A stretch of 64,000 nt of DNA from Mesaphorura yosii (GCA_009869945.1 WIXG01000250.1:52899-116898), one strand, 5' to 3'. Numbered from the stretch's first letter, positions 50,425 through 62,083 are shown. The notes: generated from the sequence alone by a model not told the origin. Program-made: numbers and translations.

Positions 50425-52681
50425 CTACTGAATGAGGGTAGAGTTTGTGTGCGAGGAGACGTCGATCTTGATGCGGTTCGGGTCGCTCCTGTTCAGGTCC
50501 AGGCTCCGTGGGTTCACCGGCGACGAAGACGACGACGCGGACGACGTGGAGGACGTCGGCGTGGGGGAGGCGCCCATGCCCATGTTCCCGCTGCCACTGC
50601 CGATGACGCTGCGGCTGTGGTTGTTGTTGTTGTGGTTATGACTGCTGCTGACGTATGGCACGTGGATCCGCACAGTCCCGCCCTCGCTGCTGCTCCCTCC
50701 AACACCGCCTACATAATCAGGCTCAGCCTGCTCGGAGCTGGGCGGGCATGGTGTCTTGCGTGGCATCACCGGCGGCGGAACGCGTCCGCTGCTGCTCACC
50801 GTCACTTCATCCCGACTGGAGTACTGAAGGCCGGAGTTAGCGCTCAGGGGCGACGCGGATCTGTTCGCCGTCTGTCTGGATACTGACGAGGAGGACGTGG
50901 ACCCGCCCACGCCGGGCTGTGGAGACCTGGGCGGCGGCGGTGGAGGGCTGGGCGACGTCTTTCGGACTGGAATGCTATGGCTTAACCCGTTCATTTTGGC
51001 TGAGGGCAGATGGGTAGGCGAATGCGACTGAGACTGCTCCGTGGGCCCGTTGGCGACGACGCGACTCACGGCGCCCTGCCCGAGAGAGAATGCGGAGACG
51101 GAGACAAGGGCCGGCGTGGAGTCTATCGCACTCGTCATGTTTGGTGATTCGACACGTGACGAGACGGAGACTGAAGTGGGGGTGGACAGTTGAGAGACGG
51201 AGCCCCGCTCCACGACGGAGACCTCCTCGGGCTCCTCGTCCTCGTCCGCCTCGTCGAAGGAGATGGTGTTGGTCGTCTCTTCCGTCACGACCTGCGGCTT
51301 TGGCAGCTCTTTCTCGACCACGACCTGTCGCTTGATGGGCGGGGGTTTGATTTCGATGACTCCGAAGGGTTTCTTGGGGAGTTCGTCGTCGGGGGGCTCT
51401 CCGCCAGTGTCGAGCTTGCGACTGTGGAGGTCTTCAGCGAACTGCTGGTAGTTGAGCACGGCCTTGTCGAGTTCCACGCCAAAGTTTGAGGGAATGACTG
51501 TCTGAATGTACCCGAGAATGTCGTCCATGTTTTTCCTGGCGAGGAGTTGCTTCTGGTGCATGCGGAGGATGGCGTACGCCCCGCAGATGAGGACTCTGTC
51601 GCCCTCGAGGAGGAAAATGTCCCAGAGGCGGAGGGAGAGTTCGAAGGGGACGCGGTCGAGAAAGCACTGGAAAAACCACTTGAGGGTGTACAGCCCCGAG
51701 TCCACGCCGTGCTTGTCAAAATGCTTCTTGATGCGGGGCAGCATGATCTTCAGGACGCGGTCGTGGTGCGCCTGGAAGCGGAGGAGCTTCGGGAAGCCGG
51801 CGATGAAGAAGCCGTGCATTCCGTACTTGGGGTTGGTCATGAGCTGCGAGAGCGCCCAGAAGGCGTCCTCCTCCTCCATGTACATGAGCAGGAGGGCCGC
51901 CAGCTGGCTCATGCCCTGGCAGTAGCCCACCTCCGAGTTGTAAACCGAGTACGCACACAGTACGTTGAACAGCGCCTTCTGCTCACGACCGTATCGCTCC
52001 CGAAACATTCTCGTGTCGCGGTACGTCCGGTTCACGTCCAGGTCGATCTGACGAACGTCTTGCGAATACTTCCGAGCCAACAGGTACATTTCCTAATTCA
52101 TCAAATGAAAAATGAGTGGGTAATTAACAATAAAATTCCGTGCTATCGAATGTGTCGAGGGCCAGAGAGCAGTTTTGCAGTCTGGCAGTTGAGTTGGGTT
52201 CTGACCTGATACTTCCCCTCCTGCTGCTTCCTGATGATATCCAGGTCGAGAAGCAACTTCCAGACAGACACCCGCATCTTGTCTGGGATCCCTTTGTAGA
52301 CACGGGACCTCAGCTTCTCGCTGTTCTTGAACTTAGGCCACTTTTTTTCCTCAATCATCCTCGCCCACTTCTTTGCCCGCTCCTGCTCAACGTTGATTCG
52401 CCGGATCTCGTCGGCCTTCATCTTTGGCAGCACGTGGTCACTACACAGAAACGGAGTAAAATACATTGCATCGTACCCCAACTAAAACTAAATACTCGTA
52501 TAATAACTGATTATTAGGAGCCGTGCTGTGCTTACTGGATGAATCCGTATCTGTCAGTGACGTGGTAAATTTCGAAGGCGGGGTCCTCCCAGTCGTCGAT
52601 CTGCGCCCCCTCCTCACGGCCCTTGTCGTACTTGGCGATGACCGCCAGCCTCTCCTCCTCGGCGTGGTCATCCTCGGCCAT
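50425..52681 (-). CDS. TBC-domain RabGAP of the RN-tre/USP6NL type, 682 aa
   Basis: GTPase-activating protein for endosomal Rabs (Rab5/41/43 in other animals), regulating endocytic traffic. Coding exons: 52681-52536, 52440-52206 and 52092-50425. The N-terminal block AKYDKGREEGA and YHVTDRYGFIHDH is the family-specific region before the TBC domain. The TBC domain (about residues 95-300) starts at VYKGIPDKMRVSVWKLLLDL. It contains the arginine finger IDLDVNRTYRDTRMF and the glutamine finger GYCQGMSQ, so it should be catalytic. The C-terminal 300 residues are Ser/Pro-rich and disordered, with a run of prolines and PxxP motifs that could bind SH3 domains, as in USP6NL. At least one noncoding 5' exon follows from an acceptor at 52713. 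Shares its upstream region head to head with UROS. Confidence 0.93.
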
Positions 52682-53371
52682 GGCAGTCACACACACAATT
52701 GCTTAAATAATACTGCAAAATGAGAAAATGAGGCCCAAATTAATTCCAGCTAAATCCTAATCACTAGTCCGTCAGTAATTTTTTAATTGTTAATCCTCCC
52801 CAGTCCAACCAAGCATTAATTAGATAATCAAATCAAAGATAATTCACGTACCTAAGAAGAGTTGTCGCCTGTATTGCATTTGAATAGTTATCTGACTCAG
52901 TCCTTCCTCCTTCAATTCAACAAGGAAATAACAATTAAAATGTTTACTGATCAAGTAATCCGCTGACACAGTTAAAGTGCGCAAGTACAATTAACTATGG
53001 CACTTAACTCTGAGTGGGCCGGACTGCATTAGCATTGCAGTCCGAGTATGCGGTTATTTGTGGGAGGGTTTCTACTAGCAAGCAAGAAGCTCGCAACATT
53101 TCATCCGCATCTCACAACATGCGAGGCCGAAGCAGATTCTCGTAAAGGCAGAACTCAGTAAAACTCAGTCTCGATTAATTTCTGCCTGCCCTGCTCCATT
53201 AACTTTAACTTCCTCCTTACATTGACTTAAATGAGTTGCAGGTAAGTTAAATCAGGCCAAGAGCCAAGAGGCGAGAGCGCTTTCACTCACCTTCACTCCA
53301 CTCCAGCAACCAAGCACGAAGCTCCAGCCCAGCTCCTAAAATCCAATCAAGTTCAGCAGTGCAATTTCTGA
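52682..53371. promoter_or_regulatory. Divergent promoter region between TBC (-) and UROS (+)
   Basis: Start codons are 690 nt apart. On the - strand, an acceptor at about 52713 and two consensus donors (GTACGTG at 52851 and GTGAGTG at 53290) suggest alternative noncoding first exons of the TBC gene, the outer one overlapping the UROS 5' UTR. No TATA box is evident, consistent with housekeeping genes. Confidence 0.45.
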
Positions 53372-55291
53372 ATGGAGCTGCAGCTGCAGGTGACACTGTT
53401 CAAAGGCGACGGGACGTCCGAGTCGCAGTCGTCGGGAGTCGAGTCACTGGCTTCATTTCTGCTGGGGCCCGGAGGAGTTGACGTCGCCGATACCGAGAGG
53501 GGTAACCACTGCGCTGCTAATTAATTAGCGTAAACGGTGACTGATAAATTAAATGATTGCTGACTTGAGGCTTAGGCTAGATTGCAAATTGCACAGAATC
53601 GAGAGGGTGTTTGGCGAGTCGAGTCGTCGGTTGACTGACTGCGCTTTGAGTGAGTCTGATTAACTAACAACTAATTATTACTGAAGTCTGTATTGCTCAC
53701 TGTGAATTGTGTGTTTGTGTTCGCACCACCGCACCAGCCAGCAGCCAACAAAACCATAAACCAGTGAAACCAAACTAATGCGCGTTGTGTTGTGCAGATG
53801 ACGAGGCGAGCGATGCCGAGGCAGCAGCAGCAGCAGTCTCGATTCGCGAACTGCCCGTCCTGTCTTTTGACTTTTTCTCACTCCACTCACTCTGGCGGAG
53901 TCTCAGCAGCCCAGCACAGTTCGCAGGTAAATTCTGATACGCTCTCGACACTTGTCACAGGCTGCACTTGCAAATTGCAAAATGCAACAATGCGACTACG
54001 AGACATTCCTCGTCCCCACGCATCTCGCATCTTCCGGATGCATACACGGGCACGGAAAATATTTGCGAATGCGAATTTTGTGGGCCTCGCCTTCAGCTTC
54101 TGTGAGAATCTGTGACGCAGAACAACGCAGACGCTCCGTGGCTTCGTCCCAGCTGAAGATGCTCTGCTGGTTAAAATCAATAGCTGCGTGCATGGAATTG
54201 CACTCTGGAGTGCAGTGCAGCGGCGGCCCAGAATTACATTTTGCACTTTGCAGAAAGCCAGAAAGCATCGAGGCGAAACGGTCGCTGTTCGCCGTGTTCG
54301 CTGCGCTGCGGGGAACCCCAACGCACAACCACTCCGAACTGAAATTAAAGCCGACCTCGCTGAATTTCTGAATTCTCGTTCTCGCTCGCAGGTCTCATCC
54401 TCACCAGCCCGCGCTGCGTTGAGAGTCTGGCCAAGGCCTGCCACTGCCACTGCCGCCAGCTGGAAACTCAGACTCCAACACATGCAGAAAATGCGAATGC
54501 CGATGGCGATGCTGATACCTCGCTCCTGCTGCTGCAGACGAAGGAGGCCTGGGCCCGCAAACCCGTCTTTTGCGTGGGGCCCTCCACGGCTGCCAAATAC
54601 ACGGCTTTTACTGGCGCCGGCACTTCGCCTCCTCCCAACATCGTGCTAAGCCCTGACGGAAATGCAGAGAGCCTCGGCCAAGCCATTATCAAAGGTTCGG
54701 ACTGGACAGCCATCATGCAAAAATGCCTCAATGCTAACGTTTCTTGTAATAGTAATGTGTTTGTTTTGCAGAGCACGAGAAACGCCCGATTCTCCTGCCG
54801 CTCCTCTATCCCTGCGGCACACTCAAGCGAGACACCCTCGCCACGCTCCTCACCGCCGCCAACGTGCCCTTCGAATGCCTGACCGTCTACAGAACCGTCC
54901 GGCATCCCGATTTAGAGAAGTCGATCGACGCACTGAACAATGAGATGGCTGCTGAGCTGTCTTCCAGCTGTGGCCGTGGTCGTGTGTTTGTGTTTGTGTT
55001 TTACAGCCCCTCCGGCGTCCAGCATGCGCTTCCTCTCCTCCAGCACCTCTGCACTGCATATGTAAGCTAATTTAGCCAATTATCACGCGTTCTTCGAAAG
55101 ATTTTTTTTAGTGTAGCTTTTTTGACGGGCTGAGATATTTAATCATTTCTTAGGTTGTGGCGATCGGACCGACCACGAAGGCCGCTCTGGAGGAGAAAAT
55201 GACACCTGAGAGGCTGTTCCAGTGCTCTGCTCCCACGAACGAGGCATTAGCCCAAGTGCTCCGTGTCATCAGGGCGAAAATAGTGCAATAA
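53372..55291 (+). CDS. Uroporphyrinogen-III synthase, 329 aa
   Basis: HemD-family enzyme that closes and inverts ring D of hydroxymethylbilane in haem synthesis. Exons: 53372-53501, 53798-53926, 54392-54694, 54772-55061 and 55154-55291, phases consistent. Recognisable blocks in family order: LQVTLFKGDG, IRELPVLSFDFFSL, LILTSPRCVES, VFCVGPSTA, LLYPCGTLKRDTL, CLTVYRTV, FYSPSG and VAIGPTT with a final NEALAQVL. These match the animal UROS hinge and active-cleft motifs. The protein is longer than the roughly 265-residue human enzyme because of an acidic/Ala-rich insert after residue 43 and a His/Cys- and Asp-rich insert between TSPR and VGPSTA. The stop codon lies inside an AATAAA hexamer. Start chosen at the first ATG that leads in frame into exon 2. 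Confidence 0.93.
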
Positions 55292-55292
55292 A
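55287..55292 (+). terminator. Polyadenylation signal overlapping the UROS stop codon
   Basis: CAATAAAA: the stop TAA (55289-55291) is part of AATAAA. A second AATAAA sits at about 55304 and would be the more usual choice; either way the 3' UTR is extremely short. Confidence 0.5.
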
Positions 55293-55309
55293 AATGACAG
55301 TACGAATAA

Positions 55310-55950
55310 ATTTGAATTTGAACTGCTTTTATTCAGTCAGACTTTATCCACTTTATTCAATCGCCGAGCCAACAAAATGGCTCTGGCAGTATTTTTTACG
55401 GTAAAAATATGGATACGCTTTTCTTGATGGAATTGCGAATAGTGTGAAAAACACCTGCGAATACTTCGAATTGTCTTTGTTGTGTTTCTGTTTTGTATTT
55501 AGCTGGTTGAATGTGGGGAGATGTCGCGTGACGGCGAAGTAATCGCTCGTTCGATGAGTCAAAGCAGGCAGGCAGGATGAATCCTCACTTTGTGCTACGT
55601 GTTTTGACTCTTTTGACTGTTGGTTGACTGCACATTGCAGATTGCAGTGCTCGCACTCTAGCAGACACTCACTGCAGACTGCAGCAGTTAAAGGCCGAGC
55701 CACAAGTGCCAACCAATTCACATCACACTTATCAATTAAGGTCATTTAAATTGTGCTTCGTGGGCTCAGAGCCATTCTTTGCTTAGTCACTCGAGAGAGA
55801 CTCCAAGCTGCAAATTGGCAGCCTATTTCCGTTGTCGGCGGTTGGATAATCACGAGATAGAGATAGAATTCAGTTGATCAGTTATCAATCGGGTTAATTC
55901 GTAATTAATTGACAGTAACAGTGAATTGAAGGCTTGCCTGAAGATTGAAG
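55310..55950. other. Intergenic between UROS and TSG101
   Basis: No gene seen. The - strand frame 55353-55745 is accidental. The last part is the TSG101 promoter/5' UTR, without a clear TATA box. Confidence 0.4.
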
Positions 55951-57603
55951 ATGACTGCTCACGACAGCTACCTTCGAACAACTCTCGCCTCGCTCCAGGT
56001 AGGCAACCAAACCGTGAATGTCGAATTACTCTTGAACAATAATGAAATGCACGGATTCTAATTTCAGTACCGAGACCTGGAGAAGACTCGGCGTGATGCT
56101 GTCGAGGTGCTTACCCATTACCGAGGCCTCAAACCAATGACCGACAACTTTTGTAAGTACACACTTCATTAATCATTATTTGCCAGCGAAAACTAACAAA
56201 GCTTTGGTTAAAATTAATTGCCTGTTATCACTCGCTCGGTTGCAGACTTCAACAATGGGATCCAGAGGAACCTCGTTATTCTGAATGGCACGATCCCCGT
56301 CAACTACAAAGGTAGCTACCAAAACCAGCAGATTAGATTAGACTAGACCAAGTTTAAATACTGATCAAGATCTGAAAGACCGAATTAATGTTACTGTTGT
56401 TGGCTGCAGGCAACACATACCACATTCCTGTGTGCATTTGGCTCCTGGATACTCACCCCCACAATGCGCCGATGGTCTACGTCAAGCCCACTCCAGATAT
56501 GCGGATCAAAGTGTCCCGCCACGTCGACCACAACGGAAAAGTCTACTTACCATACCTCCACGACTGGAAACACGTAATTAGAAACACCAAGAAAATTTAA
56601 TAGCCCAGCCCAGCATCAAACTAAAGACGTGAAACTAATTAACGTGTGTTCGATTCTTCTTTTGCTTGCGGTAGGGTGAATCGGACTTGATCGGCCTTGT
56701 GCAAGTGCTCATCTGCACCTTCCAGGAGCAGCCGCCCGTGTACGCCGTGCCTACGTCTCCTCCGGGCATAATGTCTCCACCACAGCAGCAGCAGACCTCA
56801 AACGTGCCTTACCCCACCCAGAACTACGGGACGCCATATCCGGGATACCCGGCCATGCCCTCGATGCCCATGCCTGCGTACAACGGCATGCCCTCGCCGC
56901 CCATGGCCCAGCCCGCCATGTCCGCCGCATCCAGCAGCACCAACACGCTACCCATCAACTTCAGGCCCAGCCTCCTCACCGCCGCCGAGGAGAAACTCAA
57001 ACGCAGACTGGAAGATATCTACCTCGCCACGGAAATCGAGAAACAAGTAACTAAATACATTAACCATCTGCATTTGCTTGACTTGACTATATTTTGGTGA
57101 CATTTCCGTTGGCAGACTGGAGATCAGCTGAAGGAGGGTTCTCGACGGCTGGAAACAATGGAGAAAAGACTGTATGACGAGACGTTTGCGCTGAAGCGGA
57201 GCGTGGACGTTTGTGTGGGCGAAGTGGCGCAGATCGAGGACAAGATCGCCAAGCACGAGGACAAGGCAGAGGAGACGCTCATCGACGACGCCATTCAGCC
57301 CCCAACGCCACTTTACAAACAGTTGAGTGTGGAAAGCAGTAAAGTCAAGCAACCATCAACGCCAAACAAGGCACTAAACAGTTTTTATTTATTTATACTG
57401 CTTTGATTAGGATCGTGACCACGTATGCGGAGGAGGCAGCGTTGGAGGACTCGATCTACTACCTGGGCGAGGCGCTCCGGAGCGAGCGGGGGAAGGTGGA
57501 TCTGGAGCAGTTCCTGAAGCACACGCGCATTCTGGCGAGGAAGCAGTTTATGCTCAAAGTCCTCCTGCACAAATGCCGCCAGAAGGCGGGGCTGGCCGGC
57601 TAA
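55951..57603 (+). CDS. TSG101: TSG101 / Vps23 ESCRT-I subunit, 377 aa
   Basis: ESCRT-I component that binds ubiquitinated cargo at endosomes and drives sorting into multivesicular bodies. Seven exons: 55951-55998, 56068-56152, 56246-56311, 56410-56573, 56675-57046, 57116-57321 and 57411-57603. The N-terminal UEV domain (about residues 1-145) contains LVILNGTIPVNYKGNTYHIP, IWLLDTHPHNAPMVYVKPTP and LPYLHDWKH, and lacks a catalytic cysteine as expected. A Pro/Gln-rich linker (about 150-215) follows, then the coiled-coil stalk (DQLKEGSRRLETMEKRL) and the C-terminal steadiness box (EEAALEDSIYYLGEAL to RKQFMLKVLLHKCRQ). The final intron uses a weak donor GTTGAG. Reading through it would add a different tail and a stop, losing the steadiness box. 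AATAAA at 57747-57752. Confidence 0.97.
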
Positions 57604-57746
57604 CAAACAAGCACAATGCACAATCAAATGAACAGACTAAAGATTCGAACTGGGCTTGGTGTTTATTGTTTATTCGGTATCGAAAAAACACAATTGCATG
57701 AATACTAAACTAAATTTAAAGGGAAAAGCGTAAAAGCCACATGGAA

Positions 57747-57752
57747 AATAAA
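57747..57752 (+). terminator. Polyadenylation signal of TSG101
   Basis: AATAAA 144 nt after the stop codon and only about 45 nt before the end of the inverted LINE fragment. Confidence 0.55.
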
Positions 57753-57795
57753 GTCAGATATAGGACTAAAAGCGAGTAAAAGCGACGAAGACTGA

Positions 57796-58460
57796 TCACA
57801 AAAGAAACACCTCTAACCGAACGCCACGGGGCAAAGTCCTCCGCACGGCTGCCACATCCCCACGCTGTATGGCGAGCGACACCTGTTGAAGAAGGAAAGC
57901 AGCCGCACGCTGCTCCTTGGTGCAAGCCGCTACCCGAACACCCACCTCACGGACGAAGCGGAGACCCTCCTTACCCCACACACCACTCGTCTCCACAGAA
58001 ACGGGCACAAAGTGGTGGCGCTTACCCAGAAAATCGTACTTCCTCCGCTTTCCCCTCCGCAGCATGACCAGATCGAAGAGAAGTGGAGGGGAGATGCGAC
58101 GGGGCGAGGGTGTCAGCACATGTGAAATCCCAGACGAGGGAATTCCCCTTCTTCCAAGGGACGAGGGTGAGGCCGACCGGTTCATGAGTGCAAGGCACTT
58201 CCGCCGAACGAAGAGCCCGGGCAATAACATCATTGGCTGCTGAGTGCCGCCAAAAGACGACCAGCAGACTTCAAGCAAGACAGGCCGTGATGGCCGGTGC
58301 TCTCCACCTCGGCGCCACAGGGGCAGGTGCGAGGCTGGCATATCTCGCATCCCAGGCGAAGCGCAGCAGCGATACGAAAAGACTCGTCGTCCAAATGGGT
58401 ACCGAGCGAGAGTCCCGCCTCCGGACAGGCACTGGCACCGAAGAAAAGATTTATTCAGAC
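57796..58460 (-). mobile_element. Decayed 3' fragment of a LINE-type retrotransposon ORF (copy 2)
   Basis: The - strand reads, from 58460 down: [40 protein letters not shown] followed by HGLSC, then after a frameshift [28 protein letters not shown] with DTLAPSH, another frameshift, and FVPVSVETSGVWGKEGLRFV ending in AFLLQQVSLAIQRGDVAAV and a stop. This is the post-reverse-transcriptase region of an invertebrate non-LTR element with a CxC...HGLxC zinc-knuckle-like motif. At least two frameshifts and stops make it dead. It is collinear with copy 1 at 15823-16261, both ending FLL-stop within TTTCTTTTGT(A/G)A. Confidence 0.85.
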
Positions 58461-58779
58461 ACCGTGCACGCTACATCGAAACCCAACTACAAACACGCCT
58501 TCAGCGAAGTGCAAGATCAATTCCGTCTCCACCCCGGCTGCATTACTGCCGTATTTGCATGGTGGTGACACAAAATAAAATATTACTAAATTCTAAAGTC
58601 TAATTAATTAAACAAACTATGCAATTTTACGAATATACCCAATAAACACGGATTTAGAAATTTTGCATCCGAGCTTCATGTCCTTCTTTGAGTAATTTCT
58701 AAAGAATGAGTGATTAAGCAATCAATTTCTTGAATTTGGTGCCAGGAAGGCCGCATGCTTGGCTACAAACTTGGTTTCG

Positions 58780-60506
58780 TTATGCGAAGGCGACGGTGGC
58801 CATGGACGCCTGGAGGAGACTCAGGTCGTTTTTGATGTCTGCCAGGATGCCCTCCAGCTGCGTCTTGGACTCGATGATTTCCACGGAGCACGTGTACGGG
58901 TTGTAGCGAACCCCAAATGGACGCGGGATCGTCGCCGCAAACCTCCTGGAAATACGCAAGTTAAAGATTGGAATTAATCAGTGGTTCAGTGACTTAATCA
59001 GGCATGAGCTGCTGCTGTGTTCAGACGTACATGAGTTTTTCCTTTGCGTCCTGGAAGCTCTCTGCGATGTAGTAGACGGGCTGGTACTCGGTGATAGGGT
59101 AGTCCTGTACGCCCGTCTTTGGCGGGTCGAAGGGTCGGAGCTCCGGCTTATCGGTGAGGCAGTACTCCAACTCGCCGTACGAACTCAGCAACCCTGCCCC
59201 GTACGCCTTGATTTCCCCGTCCTGGCGACAGAGCCCGTACTCCACCGTGAACCAGTAGCACGTCGCCAGCTTCTTGATGTCGTCATCCGGAGCCCCCAGC
59301 GAGGCGAGCCCAATCTCCTGCGAGAAGTTGGCAAAGTCCGGGTCCGCAAACAGCGGCACGTGCCCAAGCAGCTCGTGGCAAACGTCTCTGTAGAAAGAAA
59401 AGAAAACAACGAGAGCAACAAATGAGAGATGGCAAAGGGACAAAGTTTGCAGGTTTGGCTTTGGCATGGACTCACGGTTCTGGAGTGTAGTACGGACAGC
59501 TTGGGTGGCGGATGTACTGCGTCGAGTGGAACACGCGGAAGGCGAGTCCGGCCAGAAAGTCTCGGGACGAGAGGAGCCCTGCGACTGGGCGCAGAGTGAA
59601 GCCAGTGCAATCTAGCAAAAATGATAATGAGGCGAGTAAGCAAGGAAATAGGGTAAAGTAACCTCAAGTGTAGAAGGGGGCGGGTGGCCGGGACAGTTTG
59701 AGGAGGTCACCTTTGAGAAACTCTGAGATGTCCTGGAGCTGTGGGATGTTGTCCTCGCGGTAGCCACAGTTCTCGATGAGGAGGGGGAAGATGTGGTTGT
59801 GTTCCCTGCATGCGTGTGTCGGGTAGAGGTCCCTCAGCTGCCTGAAGACCTTGCCCCAGGTCTCGATCTCCTCCTTCGTGTATGCGATGGTGGGGATGGG
59901 CTCCCCGTGCTTGTAGTTGAAGGCGATGTCAGCCAGCTGCTTGCGCCGTGCCCGGTAGACGGGGTCCGTGAAGCCGGGGTGATCGGAGTCCAGCTCGGAG
60001 CCGTAACTCAGGATCTGGTTCGCGAACTTGTCGAGGTCCCGGATCTTGCGGGGAAACCACGGCGTCACGTCCGCGTTGTCGCGGTAGTTGCGCGAGATGA
60101 TCTTGAAGTAGTTGGTCGCCTCCTTCAGCTGGTGCATGGCCGTGTTCATGTTGCCCTTCGTCGTGTCGCACTCAACGATAAACTCGTACTCGCCACTCTC
60201 GCGCTTCGATGATCGAGACTCGATGTGGAGCAGATTCACCTTGTTGACCTGGAAAATGTTGAGCGCCCGAGCGAGCGCCCCGACCTCCTCCTTCATCGAG
60301 AAAATGATGCACGTGCTCTGGGTCGAGTCCTTCCCTTCACGGATGTAGTTGCCCCCTTTCAGAAGAATCGGCTGTACGAAAATATGAACCAATCAGGCTG
60401 AATCAGGCTACTGCGGGGGAATTCGCCGAATAGCAGGTATTTTGCTCACCGTGTCCGGGGGCGCGTTCTCCGAGATGGTGCGCGGTCTCTCAACCTTCGT
60501 GGCCAT
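58780..60506 (-). CDS. Phenylalanine-4-hydroxylase, 458 aa
   Basis: Tetrahydrobiopterin- and iron-dependent enzyme converting phenylalanine to tyrosine (Drosophila Henna). Exons: 60506-60450, 60371-59711, 59611-59476, 59387-59031 and 58945-58780, phases consistent. An N-terminal ACT regulatory domain has the GAL motif ([15 protein letters not shown]) and HIESRSSKR. The catalytic domain carries [26 protein letters not shown], the iron ligands in [11 protein letters not shown] and [10 protein letters not shown], and [19 protein letters not shown]. The C-terminal tetramerisation segment is [20 protein letters not shown]. Length agrees with animal [16 protein letters not shown] before the tail supports PAH over tyrosine or tryptophan hydroxylase. 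A TTAAAAG box and TCAGTC initiator lie upstream. Confidence 0.96.
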
Positions 60507-60590
60507 TGCGATCGACTCAGAAAGACAGAAGCAAGCGTGCTGACGCAGAAAAAGAGTTGAGTGGAGTGGTTGCGGAGAGGTGCACAGTGG

Positions 60591-60627
60591 GACTGAGTCA
60601 GAGGGACGCTCTGGAAATATCTTTTAA
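60591..60627 (-). promoter_or_regulatory. Core promoter of phenylalanine hydroxylase
   Basis: On the - strand, TTAAAAG (60627-60621) is followed by the arthropod initiator TCAGTC (60596-60591). Placing +1 at the A (60594) puts the TATA-like box at about -33, the standard spacing, and gives an 88-nt 5' UTR to the ATG at 60506. Confidence 0.55.
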
Positions 60628-60639
60628 CCCTTCTATTTC

Positions 60640-61916
60640 GAGGAGAGTCAAAGGTCGGGCTAACTGCGACGCCAGTTCGCTGCCACGACGCAACAGAGGG
60701 CAAAGCAAAGCAAAACGGGTTGCTGCCATACATTTAGGGCAAACCAACAGAGAGCAAGGCTAGATGGGTGGCAGGGCAGGGTAGGGCAGGGCGGAGGTCG
60801 AGGGTCAAGGGTCACGGTCTTATCCAGTCGATCTATTGCCAAACAACCCAGGCGTAGCATAGGCACTGTATGACTCCTCTGACTAGGCCGACTGACCTTC
60901 TCCTGTCCGTTAACCCACTTCCAGGCGTCCAACCACGTAGGCCACTTTCTCTGCTGCTGCGGTGGATCAAAAGAGCAGAGCAGCCGGCCGACGTAATCTC
61001 ACTCGCATCGGTAATCGGCAGTGCTCAAACATGTCAGGCAGGCGTAAGGAATGAAGAGAAGGACAGCAACTGGACACTGGACATAAATGAGAAATGAGAA
61101 ACGCTTTGTAATGGGTGCTGTTGCTGATAATAACTCGAATCGATCTTGTTCACATCTTGTTTATGCCTCAATTAAGTTTACTCAGGCCGATATTACGGTG
61201 CGATTGCGCAAGGGAACAACTCGGCCTTGTGACTCTGACTGACTCTGATGCAACCTAGAGGACGGCTTGCATGGTGACAGAATCGGCAAATTTCACTTCC
61301 ACAGCGTAAATTCTGGAGACACTGCAGCATTCTATAAGGATCAACTCGTAAAAATGCAGATTTCGTCAACTGGAAGGATTGAATTCAGTCAGCAGCCTGA
61401 CGTTTGCTTGACTTGAAAATGACTTGCCAAACCCACGTGCCCGGCCATGGTGCTCGATGACCGTCTTTCTCTCTGCTTTCTTCCCCAATCTCGCACTCGG
61501 TCGTGTTGCATGGTTGCATGCCACCTGTGTCGTTGTGCCGTGGACGCTGCCTGCATGCCTGGGCGGGCGAGTGCGGTCACAATGGGATGCAAAGTTAATT
61601 AATAGACCAGACCGTCTTTGAGCACTTACGAGTTTACACGCGAATGAGACGAGATGAGCACATGAAAGGGTCGTCGCTCAGATTTATGGAAATCCAATCT
61701 GCCGATGAATGAGTCGCCGCCAAATGGCGGAAGATTTCGCATCGCAAGTCTCTTGAGAGCGCAACGAAAACAGACTAATCAAGCCCTGCCTCTGATTTAG
61801 AGATGAGATCAACAACTCAACAACGACAACGGGGGCAAACTCAAAGGCGTCAAACGCGAGGCGAATCGCAACGCTCCCGAAAGACACTTCAAACAACTGA
61901 AAATTGGAATTTCGGG
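60640..61916. other. Intergenic between PAH and leucokinin
   Basis: Divergent upstream regions of the two genes. A short imperfect GGCAG/GGGTA repeat lies at about 60771-60797. No coding exon supported. Confidence 0.45.
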
Positions 61917-62019
61917 TATAAAAGCGACAGCGCTCGGACTCCTCGGCCACTTTCCAACTCCACACCGAGCAAACCACAAACAGGCACAGGCACAGAAAAT
62001 TCAAGGCATCATATCACAG
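61917..62019 (+). promoter_or_regulatory. Leucokinin TATA promoter and noncoding first exon
   Basis: TATAAAAG at 61917-61924, expected start near 61947, then a short 5' UTR exon ending CACAG/GTAAGG at 62019/62020. A 55-nt intron leads to the coding exon at 62075. Confidence 0.7.
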
Positions 62020-62083
62020 GTAAGGCGAATGCGGGGTCACACACAAATCAGCCTCACTTTACTCTGCTTTGCAGGCTCACGCG

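Noticed and set aside
50266-52209. Antisense frames opposite the TBC gene, up to 220 aa
   Set aside because: Shadows of the GC-rich - strand exon; the - strand has a full TBC domain with catalytic residues.
58244-58603. + strand frames over LINE copy 2
   Set aside because: Only the - strand shows the conserved retrotransposon motifs, although frameshifted.
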